Origin: Microscillaceae bacterium
GTDB lineage: Bacteria > Bacteroidota > Bacteroidia > Cytophagales > Microscillaceae
Reading direction: 5' to 3'
Assembly (NCBI GenBank): GCA_011390205.1
Contig: JAABSX010000017.1
Coordinates: forward strand, 1-64,000
DNA: 64,000 bases
Shown here: in pieces, positions 24,921 to 33,971 of the stretch
Layout: every line of letters starts with the position of its first letter
Position numbering within the stretch: position 1 is the stretch's first letter
Position numbers and translations under genes: made by a program
The notes under the pieces: generated by a model
What the model saw: the letters and a program-made list of their open reading frames with translations, nothing else
Told to the model about the DNA's origin: nothing
Database searches by the model: none

Positions 24921-26117
24921 ATGCAAAATTACGATTATATCATCATTGGTGGGGGCATTGTAGGGCTTGCCACAGCACTCAGCCTACAGCAGCAGAAGCC
25001 CAACGCAAAGATTGCCCTCATAGAAAAAGAAACCACACTAGCCAAACATCAAACAGGGCATAATAGCGGTGTGATTCACTCAGGCATTTACTACAAACCG
25101 GGAAGCCTCAAAGCCATCAACTGCCTCAAAGGATACGAAATGCTCATTGATTTTTGTCAAAAACAAGACATTCCCTACGAGCTTTGCGGCAAGGTAATCG
25201 TGGCTACTGATTCATCCGAAATCACAGCCCTGAAGAATATATTTGACAGAGGTGAAGCCAATGAATTGGAAGGGCTAAAATGGCTCAGACAAGAAGAAAT
25301 CAAAGAATATGAGCCTCACGTCAGAGGGATAGCAGGCGTATTTGTGCCACAGACAGGCATTGTGGATTACAAGCAGGTATCTCTCAAATATGCCCAACTC
25401 TTCAAGGAAGCAGGAGGGGAAATTATCCTCGGTGAGCGTGTCTTAGATATTCATTCTGAAAATAATGCCTCGCTCGTCATCACCACTCGCAGGGCTTACG
25501 GCACAAGGCTGGTCATCAACTGTGCAGGGCTATACTCTGACAAAGTGGCTCAAATGACCCAAGACAAGGTAGATGTGAAGATTATTCCTTTCAGAGGGGA
25601 GTATTATGAGCTCAATGAAAACAAGCAACACTTGGTCAAAAATCTAATTTACCCAGTGCCCAATCCTAATTTTCCTTTCCTAGGAGTGCATTTTACAAGG
25701 ATGATTCATGGAGGAATAGAAGCAGGGCCTAATGCTGTATTTGCTTTTAGAAGAGAGGGCTACCGCAAGACTGATGTAAATTTTGCAGAACTATCAGAGG
25801 CACTGCGTTGGCCTGGATTCCAAAAAGTAGCGATGCAATACTGGCAAATAGGCTTGGGTGAGATGTATCGCTCTTTCTCAAAAGCTGCCTTTGCCAAAGC
25901 CCTTCAAAAACTCGTGCCAGAAGTGCAAATGGACGACCTCAAGCCCGTAGAAGCAGGAGTGCGGGCTCAAGCCTGTGATAGAGAGGGCGGCCTGTTAGAT
26001 GATTTTAAAATCTTAGAAGAGCGTCAGTTTATTCACGTACTGAATGCTCCCTCGCCAGCGGCTACTTCCTCGCTCGCCATAGGGCAGACCGTGGCAGAGA
26101 TGGCTGCAAGAAGATAG
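24921..26117 (+). CDS. lhgO: L-2-hydroxyglutarate oxidase/dehydrogenase
   Basis: A 398-aa FAD-dependent enzyme of the DAO superfamily that oxidises L-2-hydroxyglutarate to 2-oxoglutarate and feeds electrons to the quinone pool. The N-terminal dinucleotide fold is textbook (IIIGGGIVGLATALSL, residues 7-22). The family motifs follow: HNSGVIHSGIYYKPGSLKA, PFRGEYYEL and VHFTRMIHGGIEAGPNAV, and the C-terminal GVRAQACDREGGLLDDF and NAPSPAATSSLAIG. A TATTTTTG -7-like box lies at 24884, about 30 bp before the start. It stands alone and ends at a shared terminator. Confidence 0.93.
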   Translation: MQNYDYIIIGGGIVGLATALSLQQQKPNAKIALIEKETTLAKHQTGHNSGVIHSGIYYKPGSLKAINCLKGYEMLIDFCQKQDIPYELCGKVIVATDSSEITALKNIFDRGEANELEGLKWLRQEEIKEYEPHVRGIAGVFVPQTGIVDYKQVSLKYAQLFKEAGGEIILGERVLDIHSENNASLVITTRRAYGTRLVINCAGLYSDKVAQMTQDKVDVKIIPFRGEYYELNENKQHLVKNLIYPVPNPNFPFLGVHFTRMIHGGIEAGPNAVFAFRREGYRKTDVNFAELSEALRWPGFQKVAMQYWQIGLGEMYRSFSKAAFAKALQKLVPEVQMDDLKPVEAGVRAQACDREGGLLDDFKILEERQFIHVLNAPSPAATSSLAIGQTVAEMAARR

Positions 26118-26126
26118 TATGAAAAC

Positions 26127-26158
26127 AAAAAGGAGGCAAATTACTGCCTCCTTTTTTT
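26127..26158. terminator. Bidirectional terminator between lhgO and the VWA gene
   Basis: Perfect arms AAAAAGGAGGCA and TGCCTCCTTTTT around a six-base loop, with A- and T-tracts on the two sides, placed between convergent stops. Confidence 0.85.
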
Positions 26159-26163
26159 GAGTT

Positions 26164-26838
26164 TTAGAAGCTAATCTGCTGATTGCCAGCCGATTTGCTG
26201 ATAGACTGGCTGATAAAATTAATCATCTTCCGAATCTCAGCCCCCGAAGTGCCTACCTTGGCAATGTGCTGTATGCCCATTGATTTTTGGGCATCTTCAA
26301 AACCTTTGGCATGCCCTACCCCGAAGAGGATGGTAGTAAAAGAGAAGGCATTTTGCTCTTGAGTCAAAATTCCTTCTAGTTTGTCTTTGACTTGCTTGGC
26401 ATTCACTTTTGAGCTATTGTCCATGCCGTCTGTAATCACAAAAAGCAAAGTTTTCGCCATCACACCAGAGGCTTCTAAGTTATTGCGGTAATCTATCGCC
26501 ATATCTAGCCCTTGGTAGGTAGCTTGGTAGAGGGCGGTGCCTGAGCCTGTAGGCCTGAAATCCATTTTAGGGATTTGTTTGATGGGCTGAAAACCTGTTT
26601 TGACCCGTACCTTGTCATCAAATTCTATGATAGAGACCATAAGTTGCTCCGCTACGTGAGATTTTTGCATCGTCTCTGTAAAATCATTGAAAGCATGGTT
26701 TAAATCCTTCACATAAGTAGTGATAGAAGGGGAGACATCTACCGCAAATACTGCATTGATGGTCTCATCTACTTGAATCTCATCAGGGTTAAAATTATTA
26801 AAAGTAAGGTTAAAATCTACTGCATCAAAGTCGCTCAT
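26164..26838 (-). CDS. VWA-domain protein
   Basis: A 224-aa protein made of a single von Willebrand A domain. The MIDAS metal site is complete: DVSPS (Asp34, Ser36, Ser38), the Thr/Ser in PTGSGTALYQATYQG, and the Asp in ITDGMDNSS. It is cytoplasmic, with no signal or membrane helix. VWA proteins of this kind act as metal-dependent binding scaffolds; no partner ATPase is next to it. It lies 45 bp downstream of the isochorismatase-like gene on the same strand, so the pair may be one operon. Confidence 0.85.
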   Translation of the reverse strand: MSDFDAVDFNLTFNNFNPDEIQVDETINAVFAVDVSPSITTYVKDLNHAFNDFTETMQKSHVAEQLMVSIIEFDDKVRVKTGFQPIKQIPKMDFRPTGSGTALYQATYQGLDMAIDYRNNLEASGVMAKTLLFVITDGMDNSSKVNAKQVKDKLEGILTQEQNAFSFTTILFGVGHAKGFEDAQKSMGIQHIAKVGTSGAEIRKMINFISQSISKSAGNQQISF

Positions 26839-26883
26839 AATTTTATATTTTTTGAGTGAATTATTATTTTTTGTTTGAGAAGC

Positions 26884-27675
26884 TTAGTTAAATTGTAAAT
26901 CTTGAGAACTCACAAAGCGAATCCCTCTCTGACGAGCCTCCGCATAGATAGGGTCTGCTAGATGCCCCATATTTGGTACATCAGACATACAATCTTCTAT
27001 GATGACCATTTTGCTTGCCAGCCCAGGGGCATAATCAAGAGCCTGTTTGATGCTAGTAGCCACACAGTGAGATTTTGCTTCACCAGCGATATAGACATTC
27101 TGAAAATTTTCTAAGGTCTTGATAAGGCTTTGATTGAGCTGAGTCTCGGGGCGGTCGGCCACAGGGATTTGAGCCATAAATATCCCGAAGTGCTCAGTCA
27201 TAGGGTAAGTCCCTTTGGTAACGGCTTGGTAGTACTTGCCCGTGCGAGTCCAGTCTATGAGGGCCTCCATGAGCTGGTCATCTAGGGCATTTCCTTTAGA
27301 GCCAATGAGGCAGTGCTCAGGCCAGATTAAGTGCGGAAATTGTCCTTGGGCTTCTAGGTCAATGAGGTATTTTCGGGCTTTGTCGGGGTAGAATCGGGGA
27401 GTCCATTTTCCTTCATTGACCTCTTTGAGTGTGATTTGGGTAAAGGGTGCAGGAAATTTTCCATTTTTGTCTTGCCAGAAAGAGGGGTGAGAGATATCAT
27501 TGACGGGGTGGGAGTCAAGTGTTACGCAGATATGGTCTATCTTGTCTAGATTATTTTTGATGATTTTAGAGAGCTTTGCCATGTCTTTTTCTGCCCCAGG
27601 CACATACAAAGCCCCGTTTGGGTTACAGAAATCATACTGAGCATCAATGATGAGTAAGGCGTGTTGATTTTTCAT
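26884..27675 (-). CDS. Nicotinamidase-like cysteine hydrolase (isochorismatase fold)
   Basis: A 263-aa isochorismatase-fold hydrolase with the nicotinamidase triad in place: Asp11 (IIDAQYDFC), Lys154 (AVTKGTYP) and Cys204 (EAKSHCVATS). Metal-binding candidates are Asp54 and His56 in LDSHP, and the WPEHCLIGSKGNALD segment resembles that of PncA. Nicotinamidases convert nicotinamide to nicotinate in NAD+ salvage. It is longer than ordinary PncA (about 210 aa) because of extra segments around residues 65-115, so another amide substrate is possible. It is the first gene of a probable two-gene unit with the VWA protein. Confidence 0.85.
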   Translation of the reverse strand: MKNQHALLIIDAQYDFCNPNGALYVPGAEKDMAKLSKIIKNNLDKIDHICVTLDSHPVNDISHPSFWQDKNGKFPAPFTQITLKEVNEGKWTPRFYPDKARKYLIDLEAQGQFPHLIWPEHCLIGSKGNALDDQLMEALIDWTRTGKYYQAVTKGTYPMTEHFGIFMAQIPVADRPETQLNQSLIKTLENFQNVYIAGEAKSHCVATSIKQALDYAPGLASKMVIIEDCMSDVPNMGHLADPIYAEARQRGIRFVSSQDLQFN

Positions 27676-27859
27676 AGATTAGATTATCATTTTAGTATAA
27701 AAATTTCAGAAGTGCTGCTTGAAAGGCTTACAAATAATTATACGAATTTGCCTAAAAAAGATTAGGAAAAGTGAGTGTTCCTGTAAGAAAATTCTGCAAG
27801 TAAATTTAGATTATAGGCTTAAAGTTTTTAGTTTTTTATTATACTCGAATAGTTTTGAT

Positions 27860-27867
27860 TAACTTTG
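27860..27867 (+). promoter_or_regulatory. Candidate -7 box for the tlpA-phoP-phoR-rluA operon
   Basis: TAACTTTG matches TAnnTTTG and lies 40 bp before the first start codon; no TTG is seen at the right -33 distance, so this is a partial match. Confidence 0.4.
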
Positions 27868-27906
27868 AAGTAGAAAATAAAATCCAACACGGGTTAGAAA
27901 ATATTT

Positions 27907-28443
27907 ATGGATTATATTAAAATCTTATCAATAAATAGTTGTATTATTTTGATACTTTTGGTGGCTTGTCAGCCTCAAAAAAACTCCGAAGAATCACATC
28001 GTAAGCCCAAAATTGAGATAGGCTCTGCGGCTCCTTCTTTTACACTGCCAGACACCCAGGGAGAGCCATTCAACTGGAATCAACTACAAGGAAAGTATGT
28101 TTTGTTAGATTTTTGGGCATCTTGGTGCCAGCCTTGCCGCCAAGAGAGTCCTGCGCTTGTGCGGGCTTATCAGCAGTTCAAAGATAAAAACTTCACCATT
28201 TACAGTGTATCACTAGACCATAATAAAGAAGCTTGGCAAAAAGCCATTGCGTATGACCAACTTGAGTGGACATACCACACCTCAGATTTAAAGGGCTGGG
28301 ACAATGCCGCCGCACTCAAATACGGTATCAGTTCTATTCCTATGAATTTTTTGATAGACCCACAGGGCAAAATCATAGCAAAGAACCTAAGAGGGCAAAT
28401 GCTCCTGAATACATTAGACCAATTCCTTAATTCCCAAAAATAA
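27907..28443 (+). CDS. TlpA-family thioredoxin-like lipoprotein
   Basis: A 178-aa lipoprotein: signal segment with lipobox LLVAC (Cys21), then a TlpA/ResA thioredoxin domain. The redox pair is Cys74/Cys77 in FWASWCQPCRQESP, the cis-Pro is in SIPMNFLID, and the usual TlpA start GSAAPSFTLPDTQG is present. It works in the periplasm, reducing disulfides for example in cytochrome maturation. It is the first gene of a tight operon; the response regulator begins 6 bp after its stop, hinting that the two-component pair may respond to envelope redox or phosphate state. Confidence 0.9.
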   Translation: MDYIKILSINSCIILILLVACQPQKNSEESHRKPKIEIGSAAPSFTLPDTQGEPFNWNQLQGKYVLLDFWASWCQPCRQESPALVRAYQQFKDKNFTIYSVSLDHNKEAWQKAIAYDQLEWTYHTSDLKGWDNAAALKYGISSIPMNFLIDPQGKIIAKNLRGQMLLNTLDQFLNSQK

Positions 28444-28449
28444 ATAGAT

Positions 28450-29136
28450 ATGAGTACCCAATCAAACCAAAAGATTTTGGTAGTGGATGACGAACCCGAT
28501 ATTTTAGAATTACTTGAGTATAACCTTGTCAAAGCTGGATACAGCGTAACTGTAGCAGAAGACGGCGAGGAAGCCGTCAAAAAAGCAAAAAAACTGATTC
28601 CAGATTTAATCTTGATGGACATCATGATGCCCAAAGTAGATGGGGTGGAGGCAAGCCGAATGATTCGGGAAATCCCCGAATTGGCAGAAACTTACATCAT
28701 ATTCTTGACGGCAAGGGTAGAGGAGTATTCAGAGGTAGCAGCTTTTAATGTAGGAGCAGATGATTATATCATCAAACCCATCAAACCTAGAGCCTTGATG
28801 AGCCGCATTGCAGCACTTTTTAGAAGAGAAAGGAAAAAACAGCCTTCACAAGACCAACTCAATATCGGAGATTTGGTCATAGACAAGGTCAGTTACACTG
28901 TCATAAGAGGAGAAGAAGTGATTAACCTGCCCAAAAAAGAATTTGAACTTTTGTTCTTTTTGGCAAGCCACCCCAATGTGGTCTATAGCAGAGAAGATTT
29001 ACTACAGAACATCTGGGGCACTGATGTCTATGTGCTTGCACGCACTGTAGATGTGCATATCCGAAAAGTGCGTGAAAAAATAGGAGATGGCTATATCAAG
29101 ACTGTCAAAGGGGTAGGCTATAAACTAGATGTATAA
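28450..29136 (+). CDS. OmpR/PhoB-family response regulator
   Basis: A 228-aa response regulator. The receiver domain has the acidic pocket VVDDEPD, phosphoacceptor Asp57 (LILMDIMMPK), the conserved Thr (FLTA) and Lys (IIKPIKP). The C-terminal winged helix (about residues 130-228) shows the OmpR-type recognition region LLQNIWGTDVYVLARTVDVH and ends VKGVGYKLDV. It is closest to PhoB/PhoP-type regulators that sit with the PhoR-like kinase encoded 28 bp downstream. Without a phosphate gene nearby I do not assign the symbol. Confidence 0.95.
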   Translation: MSTQSNQKILVVDDEPDILELLEYNLVKAGYSVTVAEDGEEAVKKAKKLIPDLILMDIMMPKVDGVEASRMIREIPELAETYIIFLTARVEEYSEVAAFNVGADDYIIKPIKPRALMSRIAALFRRERKKQPSQDQLNIGDLVIDKVSYTVIRGEEVINLPKKEFELLFFLASHPNVVYSREDLLQNIWGTDVYVLARTVDVHIRKVREKIGDGYIKTVKGVGYKLDV

Positions 29137-29164
29137 GAATTTAGACCCATAAAATAGACTCATT

Positions 29165-30253
29165 ATGTATTTTAGTTCGCGGATTGTTGCTTTTGTGTTA
29201 GGGCTTTCAATAGCTGGGGTTACTACGGCTTTCTTGTCTTTGCTGCCTTCGGTGAGTTATCTTGTTCTTTTTGTTGCCTTTTCGCTTTCTTTTTCGTCTT
29301 CTTTTTTGTTGATTTATTTTACTGTGGAGTACCTCATCTTAGGAGAACTCAATGAAGCCTATGCTATGCTGGAGAAGCTCAAGAAAAAAGAATTTAAAAT
29401 CATGAAGCGCAGCAATGGGCATGCCCTTAGTCCTATCAAAAAATTAAACTACGAGATTTATTCTTATGCCTCCAAAAAACAAAAAGAAATTAACCACCTC
29501 AAAAAATTGGCTATTTACCGAAGGGAGTTTTTGGCCGATGTATCTCATGAGCTAAAAACCCCCATTTTTGCCGCACAAGGCTTCATACATACGCTTATAG
29601 AGGGGGCTATAGATGATGAGGATGTACGCTATAAATTTCTTTACAAAGCTGCCAAAAGTCTAGACGGATTGCAGAATCTGGTAGAAGACCTTTTCACTCT
29701 CTCCAAAATGGAGGCGGGCATCGTGAAGATGGAACTCAAAGCCTTTAACTTGTATGAGATTGCCCAAGAAACCTTTGAGCAGCTAGAAGAAAAAGCACAT
29801 AAAAAAAGTATTTATCTAAAATTTGATGAGCAAGCAATCAAAAATGCACTTGTATGGGCTGACCGCCCCAGAATCAAACAGGTGCTTATCAACTTGGTAG
29901 AGAATGCCATCAAATACGGCAATGAAAAAGGAAATGTAATTCTCTATATTCACGAACTAGAAAACCACATAGAACTCAGCATAGAAGATGACGGCCCAGG
30001 CATCTCTGAAGAGCACCTTAACCGCATCTTTGAGAGATTTTATAGGATAGAAAAAAGCAGGGCCAAGACCAAAGGCGGCTCAGGGCTAGGGCTTGCCATC
30101 GTGAAGCACATCATAGAAGCACACCAATCTAAGGTAGAAGTAACCAGCAAGATGAAAAAAGGAACTACCTTTACATTCAGGTTAGAAAAACCACCCAAGA
30201 AGCCCTTTAACCATTCACAGGGCATGATACAATCTATACCACTTATCTCTTAG
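29165..30253 (+). CDS. PhoR-like sensor histidine kinase
   Basis: A 362-aa membrane kinase: two N-terminal membrane helices (about residues 7-28 and 32-54) with almost no periplasmic loop, no HAMP or PAS domain, then HisKA with His128 in FLADVSHELKTPIF. The ATPase domain is complete: N box QVLINLVENAIKYG, EDDGPGI, FYRIEKSR, and GGSGLGLAIVKHI. The lack of an extracellular sensor suggests it senses the membrane or a partner protein. It is coupled to the response regulator just upstream. Confidence 0.93.
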   Translation: MYFSSRIVAFVLGLSIAGVTTAFLSLLPSVSYLVLFVAFSLSFSSSFLLIYFTVEYLILGELNEAYAMLEKLKKKEFKIMKRSNGHALSPIKKLNYEIYSYASKKQKEINHLKKLAIYRREFLADVSHELKTPIFAAQGFIHTLIEGAIDDEDVRYKFLYKAAKSLDGLQNLVEDLFTLSKMEAGIVKMELKAFNLYEIAQETFEQLEEKAHKKSIYLKFDEQAIKNALVWADRPRIKQVLINLVENAIKYGNEKGNVILYIHELENHIELSIEDDGPGISEEHLNRIFERFYRIEKSRAKTKGGSGLGLAIVKHIIEAHQSKVEVTSKMKKGTTFTFRLEKPPKKPFNHSQGMIQSIPLIS

Positions 30254-30269
30254 AAGAATAAACATACGA

Positions 30270-30992
30270 ATGAAAAAAATAAACTTTGAAGAACTCATTG
30301 TATTCGAGAATGAAGATTACATCATCATCAACAAGCCCCCTTTTGTCTCTACACTGGATGACCGTGCCAAAGCCGAAAAACAAAATGTCATAGGGCTGGC
30401 AAAACAGTACGTCGCCACGGCTCAGGTAGCCCATAGAATAGACCGAGAAACCTCTGGAGCTCTTGCCATTGCCAAAAATCCAGAGGCTTACAGACACCTT
30501 GCCATACAGTTTCAGGAGAGAGAAGTCGGCAAGATTTACCATGCCATTGTAGATGGTATCCATAAATTTGAAAACCTGACCCTAGACAAGCCCCTCAAAT
30601 CTTCTAACACAGGCATGGTCAGAATAGATACACAAGACGGAAAAGAGGCTTTGACTACTTTTCAGACATTGCAGGTCTTCCAAAAGCACAGCCTCATACA
30701 GTGCCAGCCTACCACAGGGCGGATGCACCAAATAAGGGTACACCTTGCCTACCTCAAAGCACCCATTATCGGAGATGAGCAATATGGAGGAAAGCCCCTG
30801 ATGATTTCGGAGATTAAGAAAAAATTTAAGCTAAAAAAATATACCGAAGAAAAACCGCTCATGGTCAGATTTGCACTCCATGCCCAAAAACTTAGCTTCA
30901 AACTCTTAGACGGTAGCCCCGCAGAAGTAGAAGCTCCTTACCCAAAAGACATCAAGGCAGCCTTGAATCAGCTAGAAAAACACAATACCTGA
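30270..30992 (+). CDS. RluA-family RNA pseudouridine synthase
   Basis: A 240-aa pseudouridine synthase with the RluA catalytic motif HRIDRETSGALAIAKN (catalytic Asp in RIDRE) and the family segments VGKIYHAIVDG and QPTTGRMHQIRVHLA. There is no S4 domain, though the N-terminus (IVFENEDYIIINKPPFVSTLDD) matches the catalytic core start. The target is a uridine in rRNA or tRNA, not identifiable here. It ends a four-gene run with the thioredoxin and two-component genes. Confidence 0.92.
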   Translation: MKKINFEELIVFENEDYIIINKPPFVSTLDDRAKAEKQNVIGLAKQYVATAQVAHRIDRETSGALAIAKNPEAYRHLAIQFQEREVGKIYHAIVDGIHKFENLTLDKPLKSSNTGMVRIDTQDGKEALTTFQTLQVFQKHSLIQCQPTTGRMHQIRVHLAYLKAPIIGDEQYGGKPLMISEIKKKFKLKKYTEEKPLMVRFALHAQKLSFKLLDGSPAEVEAPYPKDIKAALNQLEKHNT

Positions 30993-31030
30993 AATATCAA
31001 AGAGTTTTTTAGAAAAAAAATCAATACAGG

Positions 31031-31061
31031 TTGCATAAAAACGAATAAAACCTTAGCTTTG
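31031..31061 (+). promoter_or_regulatory. Promoter of the rplM-rpsI-rpsB operon
   Basis: TTG (31031-31033), a 20-bp spacer and TAGCTTTG (31054-31061) form a full Bacteroidota-type promoter, about 45 bp before the rplM start codon. Confidence 0.75.
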
Positions 31062-31105
31062 CACTCATTTTAAAGGAAAGCGGTGAATTTAAAAACCATA
31101 CTGAA

Positions 31106-31558
31106 GTGGATACATTAAGTTATAAAACAATTTCGGCTAATAAGAATACTGTTGATAAGAAGTGGGTATTGGTCGATGCAGAAGGATTAGTGCTAGGAAG
31201 ATTGGCTAGCCAGATTGCGAAAGTAATCATGGGTAAAAACAAAACAAATTTTACCCCTCACGTAGATTGCGGAGACAATGTTATTGTCATCAACTCCGAC
31301 AAAGTCCGCCTTACAGGCAAAAAATGGACTGACAAGACCTATGTGAGACACACAGGCTATCCAGGAGGGCAAAGATTTACGAGCCCACGTGAGATAGTCA
31401 CAAGTAAGTCTTCAACTATCCTGATAGAAAAGGCAGTAAAAGGGATGCTTCCCAAAAATCGATTAGGTAATAAAATCTTTCATAATTTATTCGTCTATGA
31501 AGGAACAGAACACCCACACGAAGCACAGCAACCCGAAAAAATTGAATTCAAATTATAA
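31106..31558 (+). CDS. rplM: 50S ribosomal protein L13
   Basis: L13 (150 aa) of the large subunit, an early assembly protein. The family core is plain: [67 protein letters not shown]. The start codon is GTG at 31106, giving [13 protein letters not shown], the usual Bacteroidota N-terminus. It is first in the rplM-rpsI-rpsB transcript. Confidence 0.98.
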   Translation: MDTLSYKTISANKNTVDKKWVLVDAEGLVLGRLASQIAKVIMGKNKTNFTPHVDCGDNVIVINSDKVRLTGKKWTDKTYVRHTGYPGGQRFTSPREIVTSKSSTILIEKAVKGMLPKNRLGNKIFHNLFVYEGTEHPHEAQQPEKIEFKL

Positions 31559-31583
31559 TCCAAACTAAAGAAATAGACGGCAA

Positions 31584-31982
31584 ATGAGTGAAGTGAAAGA
31601 CGTAATTAATACGATTGGTCGCCGGAAAACCTCGGTAGCCCGTATTTATATGAAGCCGGGAAATGGAGAAATTAAGGTCAACAAACGTGATTTTAAAGAA
31701 TATTTTCCTACCGAAGTCCTACAAACCAAAATCCAGCAACCCCTCACCCTCATAGAGGCAGTAGGGACTTTTGACATCCAGGTCAATGTAGCAGGTGGTG
31801 GCTTTACAGGGCAAGCAGAAGCAGTAAGAATGGCTATTTCAAGGGCTTTGTGCGAATACAATGCTGAAAACCGCCCACCTCTCAAAAAAGAGGGATTCCT
31901 TACAAGAGATTCTCGTATGGTAGAACGTAAGAAGTACGGTCGTCGCAAGGCTCGTCGTCGCTTCCAGTTTAGTAAACGATAA
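31584..31982 (+). CDS. rpsI: 30S ribosomal protein S9
   Basis: S9 (132 aa), whose C-terminal tail contacts P-site tRNA. Motifs: TIGRRKTSVARIYMKPGNG, VAGGGFTGQAEAVRMAISRAL, and the tail DSRMVERKKYGRRKARRRFQFSKR-type basic end finishing in SKR. It follows rplM by 25 bp, the usual pairing. Confidence 0.98.
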   Translation: MSEVKDVINTIGRRKTSVARIYMKPGNGEIKVNKRDFKEYFPTEVLQTKIQQPLTLIEAVGTFDIQVNVAGGGFTGQAEAVRMAISRALCEYNAENRPPLKKEGFLTRDSRMVERKKYGRRKARRRFQFSKR

Positions 31983-32001
31983 TAGATTTTTCGAAAATAT
32001 T

Positions 32002-32796
32002 ATGATACAAGTAGAATATAAAGACCTCCTAGATGCAGGTGTGCATTTTGGCCACTTGACCCGCAAGTGGGACCCTAAAATGGCTCCCTATATCTTCATG
32101 GAAAAAAATGGTATCCATATCATCGATATCAATAAAACTTTGGTGTGCCTACAAGAAGCTTCGAATGCCATTAAAAGCATCGTTCGCTCTGGAAAAAGAG
32201 TGATGTTCGTAGCCACTAAAAAGCAAGCGCAAGACATCGTACAGGAGCACGCAAAAGACCTCAAAATGCCCTTCGTTACTGAAAGATGGCTAGGTGGAAT
32301 GCTTACCAACTTCGCTACTGTACGTAAGTCCTTGAAGAAAATGTCTTCTATCGAGAAAATGATGAAGGAGGATAGCTTCAAGAATCTTGCAAAACGTGAG
32401 AGACTCACCGTTACTCGTGAACGTGATAAATTAGAAAAATTACTAGGAGGCATCGCTGACTTAGGTAAACTTCCCTCAGCACTTTTTGTGGTGGACATCA
32501 AGCGTGAACACATCGCAGTAGCAGAAGCAAAAAAACTCGGGATTCCCATTATCGGTATCGTAGATACAAACTCTAATCCGAATCAAATTGATTTCCCTAT
32601 CCCTGCCAATGATGATGCATATAAGTCTATTAGCCTTATTCTAAAAGTAATCGCATCGGCAGTAGAAGAAGGTCTTGCAGAACGCAAACGTGAAAAAGAC
32701 GACCAAAAAATGCAAGAAGAAGAAAATGCCAAACGCAAAGTAGATGCTGCCAAAGACGAAGAAAAAGAAATTATAGAAGAAAAAGACGAAGAGTAA
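32002..32796 (+). CDS. rpsB: 30S ribosomal protein S2
   Basis: S2 (264 aa). The N-terminal LLDAGVHFGHLTRKWDPKM, FVATKKQAQ, ERWLGGMLTNF and IPIIGIVDTNSNP motifs are all present. The last 40 residues form a strongly charged Lys/Glu tail (KREKDDQKMQEEEN onward), longer than in E. coli and common in this phylum. It ends at a hairpin; tsf follows after 180 bp. Confidence 0.98.
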   Translation: MIQVEYKDLLDAGVHFGHLTRKWDPKMAPYIFMEKNGIHIIDINKTLVCLQEASNAIKSIVRSGKRVMFVATKKQAQDIVQEHAKDLKMPFVTERWLGGMLTNFATVRKSLKKMSSIEKMMKEDSFKNLAKRERLTVTRERDKLEKLLGGIADLGKLPSALFVVDIKREHIAVAEAKKLGIPIIGIVDTNSNPNQIDFPIPANDDAYKSISLILKVIASAVEEGLAERKREKDDQKMQEEENAKRKVDAAKDEEKEIIEEKDEE

Positions 32797-32817
32797 TCTT
32801 CACAAAATATCTCCTTG

Positions 32818-32854
32818 AAATTGGACATTCAATCACTGAATGTTCAATTTTTTT
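32818..32854 (+). terminator. Terminator after rpsB
   Basis: Arms AAATTGGACATTCA and TGAATGTTCAATTT, nearly perfect (one G-U type pair), with a short loop and a run of T. It lies 21 bp after the rpsB stop and partly separates it from tsf. Confidence 0.75.
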
Positions 32855-32931
32855 ATAAGGGATTTCTACTATAATTCCTAAACCTTTTTTAGAAAAATAG
32901 CTTATCTAATCTAGGTACATAGGCTCAAAAA

Positions 32932-32939
32932 TACTTTTG
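32932..32939 (+). promoter_or_regulatory. Candidate -7 box for tsf
   Basis: TACTTTTG matches TAnnTTTG and lies 38 bp before the tsf ATG; the -33 element is not clear. It would give tsf its own transcript beyond the rpsB terminator. Confidence 0.4.
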
Positions 32940-32977
32940 AACTCTTGACAATTTAACAAACCCAAATTTAAAAAAAA

Positions 32978-33808
32978 ATGTCAATCTCTGCCAAAGACGT
33001 AAACCAACTGCGCAAAATGACAGGTGCAGGTATGATGGATTGTAAAAAAGCCCTAGAAGAAGCCAACGGAAACTTCGAAGAGGCAATTACCATCTTACGC
33101 AAAAAAGGTCAAAAAATCTCCGCAAAACGCGCTGACCGTGAAACCACAGAAGGTGTAGTAAATGTATTCACCAATGAAGCAGGCACAGAGGCTGTCCTTA
33201 TCGCACTTAACTGCGAAACTGATTTCGTAGCTAAAAATGATGAGTTTGTGCAGCTCGCCAATACCGTATTAGAGGCTGCCATCAAAAATAAACCTGCCGA
33301 TACAGAAGCCCTCCTCGCACAAGATGTAGCGGGAAGACCACTCAATGACTATATCACTGACTTCATGGGTAAAATCGGAGAGAAAATCGAAATCTCTTCT
33401 TACGAGACCATGAGTGCCGAACACGTAGTAACTTACTTACACTCTAACAAAAAGTTAGGCGTATTGCTAGGAATGAACGGAATAGGTGCAAATGATGTCA
33501 GTGATTTAGGAAAAGACATCGCCATGCAAATCGCAGCCATGAAGCCTGTAGCACTTGATGAGAATGATGTGCCACAAGAAGTGAAAGACCGTGAAATAGA
33601 AATAGGCAAGGAACAAGCCCTTCAAGAAGGAAAGCCTGCCAACATCTTGGAGAAAATTGCAGAAGGAAAACTCAAAAAATTCTACAAAGACAATACACTC
33701 TTACACCAAGATTTTGTGAAAGATAACTCTAAGAGTATCGCCCAACTACTGAAAGAGGTAAGTGCAGACCTAAACATCAAAGGTTTCAAGCGCATAGAGA
33801 TTGCATAA
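32978..33808 (+). CDS. tsf: Elongation factor Ts
   Basis: EF-Ts (276 aa), the nucleotide exchange factor of EF-Tu. The N-terminal UBA-like region and signature VNQLRKMTGAGMMDCKKALEEA are clear, followed by KRADRETTEGVV, CETDFVAKNDEF and the C-terminal DFVKDNSKSIAQLLKE. It stands behind rpsB in the usual order but has its own promoter candidate and a strong terminator. Confidence 0.98.
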   Translation: MSISAKDVNQLRKMTGAGMMDCKKALEEANGNFEEAITILRKKGQKISAKRADRETTEGVVNVFTNEAGTEAVLIALNCETDFVAKNDEFVQLANTVLEAAIKNKPADTEALLAQDVAGRPLNDYITDFMGKIGEKIEISSYETMSAEHVVTYLHSNKKLGVLLGMNGIGANDVSDLGKDIAMQIAAMKPVALDENDVPQEVKDREIEIGKEQALQEGKPANILEKIAEGKLKKFYKDNTLLHQDFVKDNSKSIAQLLKEVSADLNIKGFKRIEIA

Positions 33809-33832
33809 CATAAAATACATGCAATCACCATT

Positions 33833-33871
33833 ATCAAAAAAGGGATACACAGTGTGTAGCCCTTTTTTGAT
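33833..33871 (+). terminator. Terminator after tsf
   Basis: ATCAAAAAAGGG-xTACACA pairs with its complement ending CCCTTTTTTGAT, an almost perfect 18-bp stem with a minimal loop and a T-run, 24 bp past the stop. Confidence 0.85.
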
Positions 33872-33971
33872 TTAAAAACAGCACTCAACGCAATACGCCA
33901 AAACTAATATCATGAGCAAAGTGGGTTTTTTAAAGCTTTTTAGTATTTTTGAATACCAAATAAGCTAAAAT

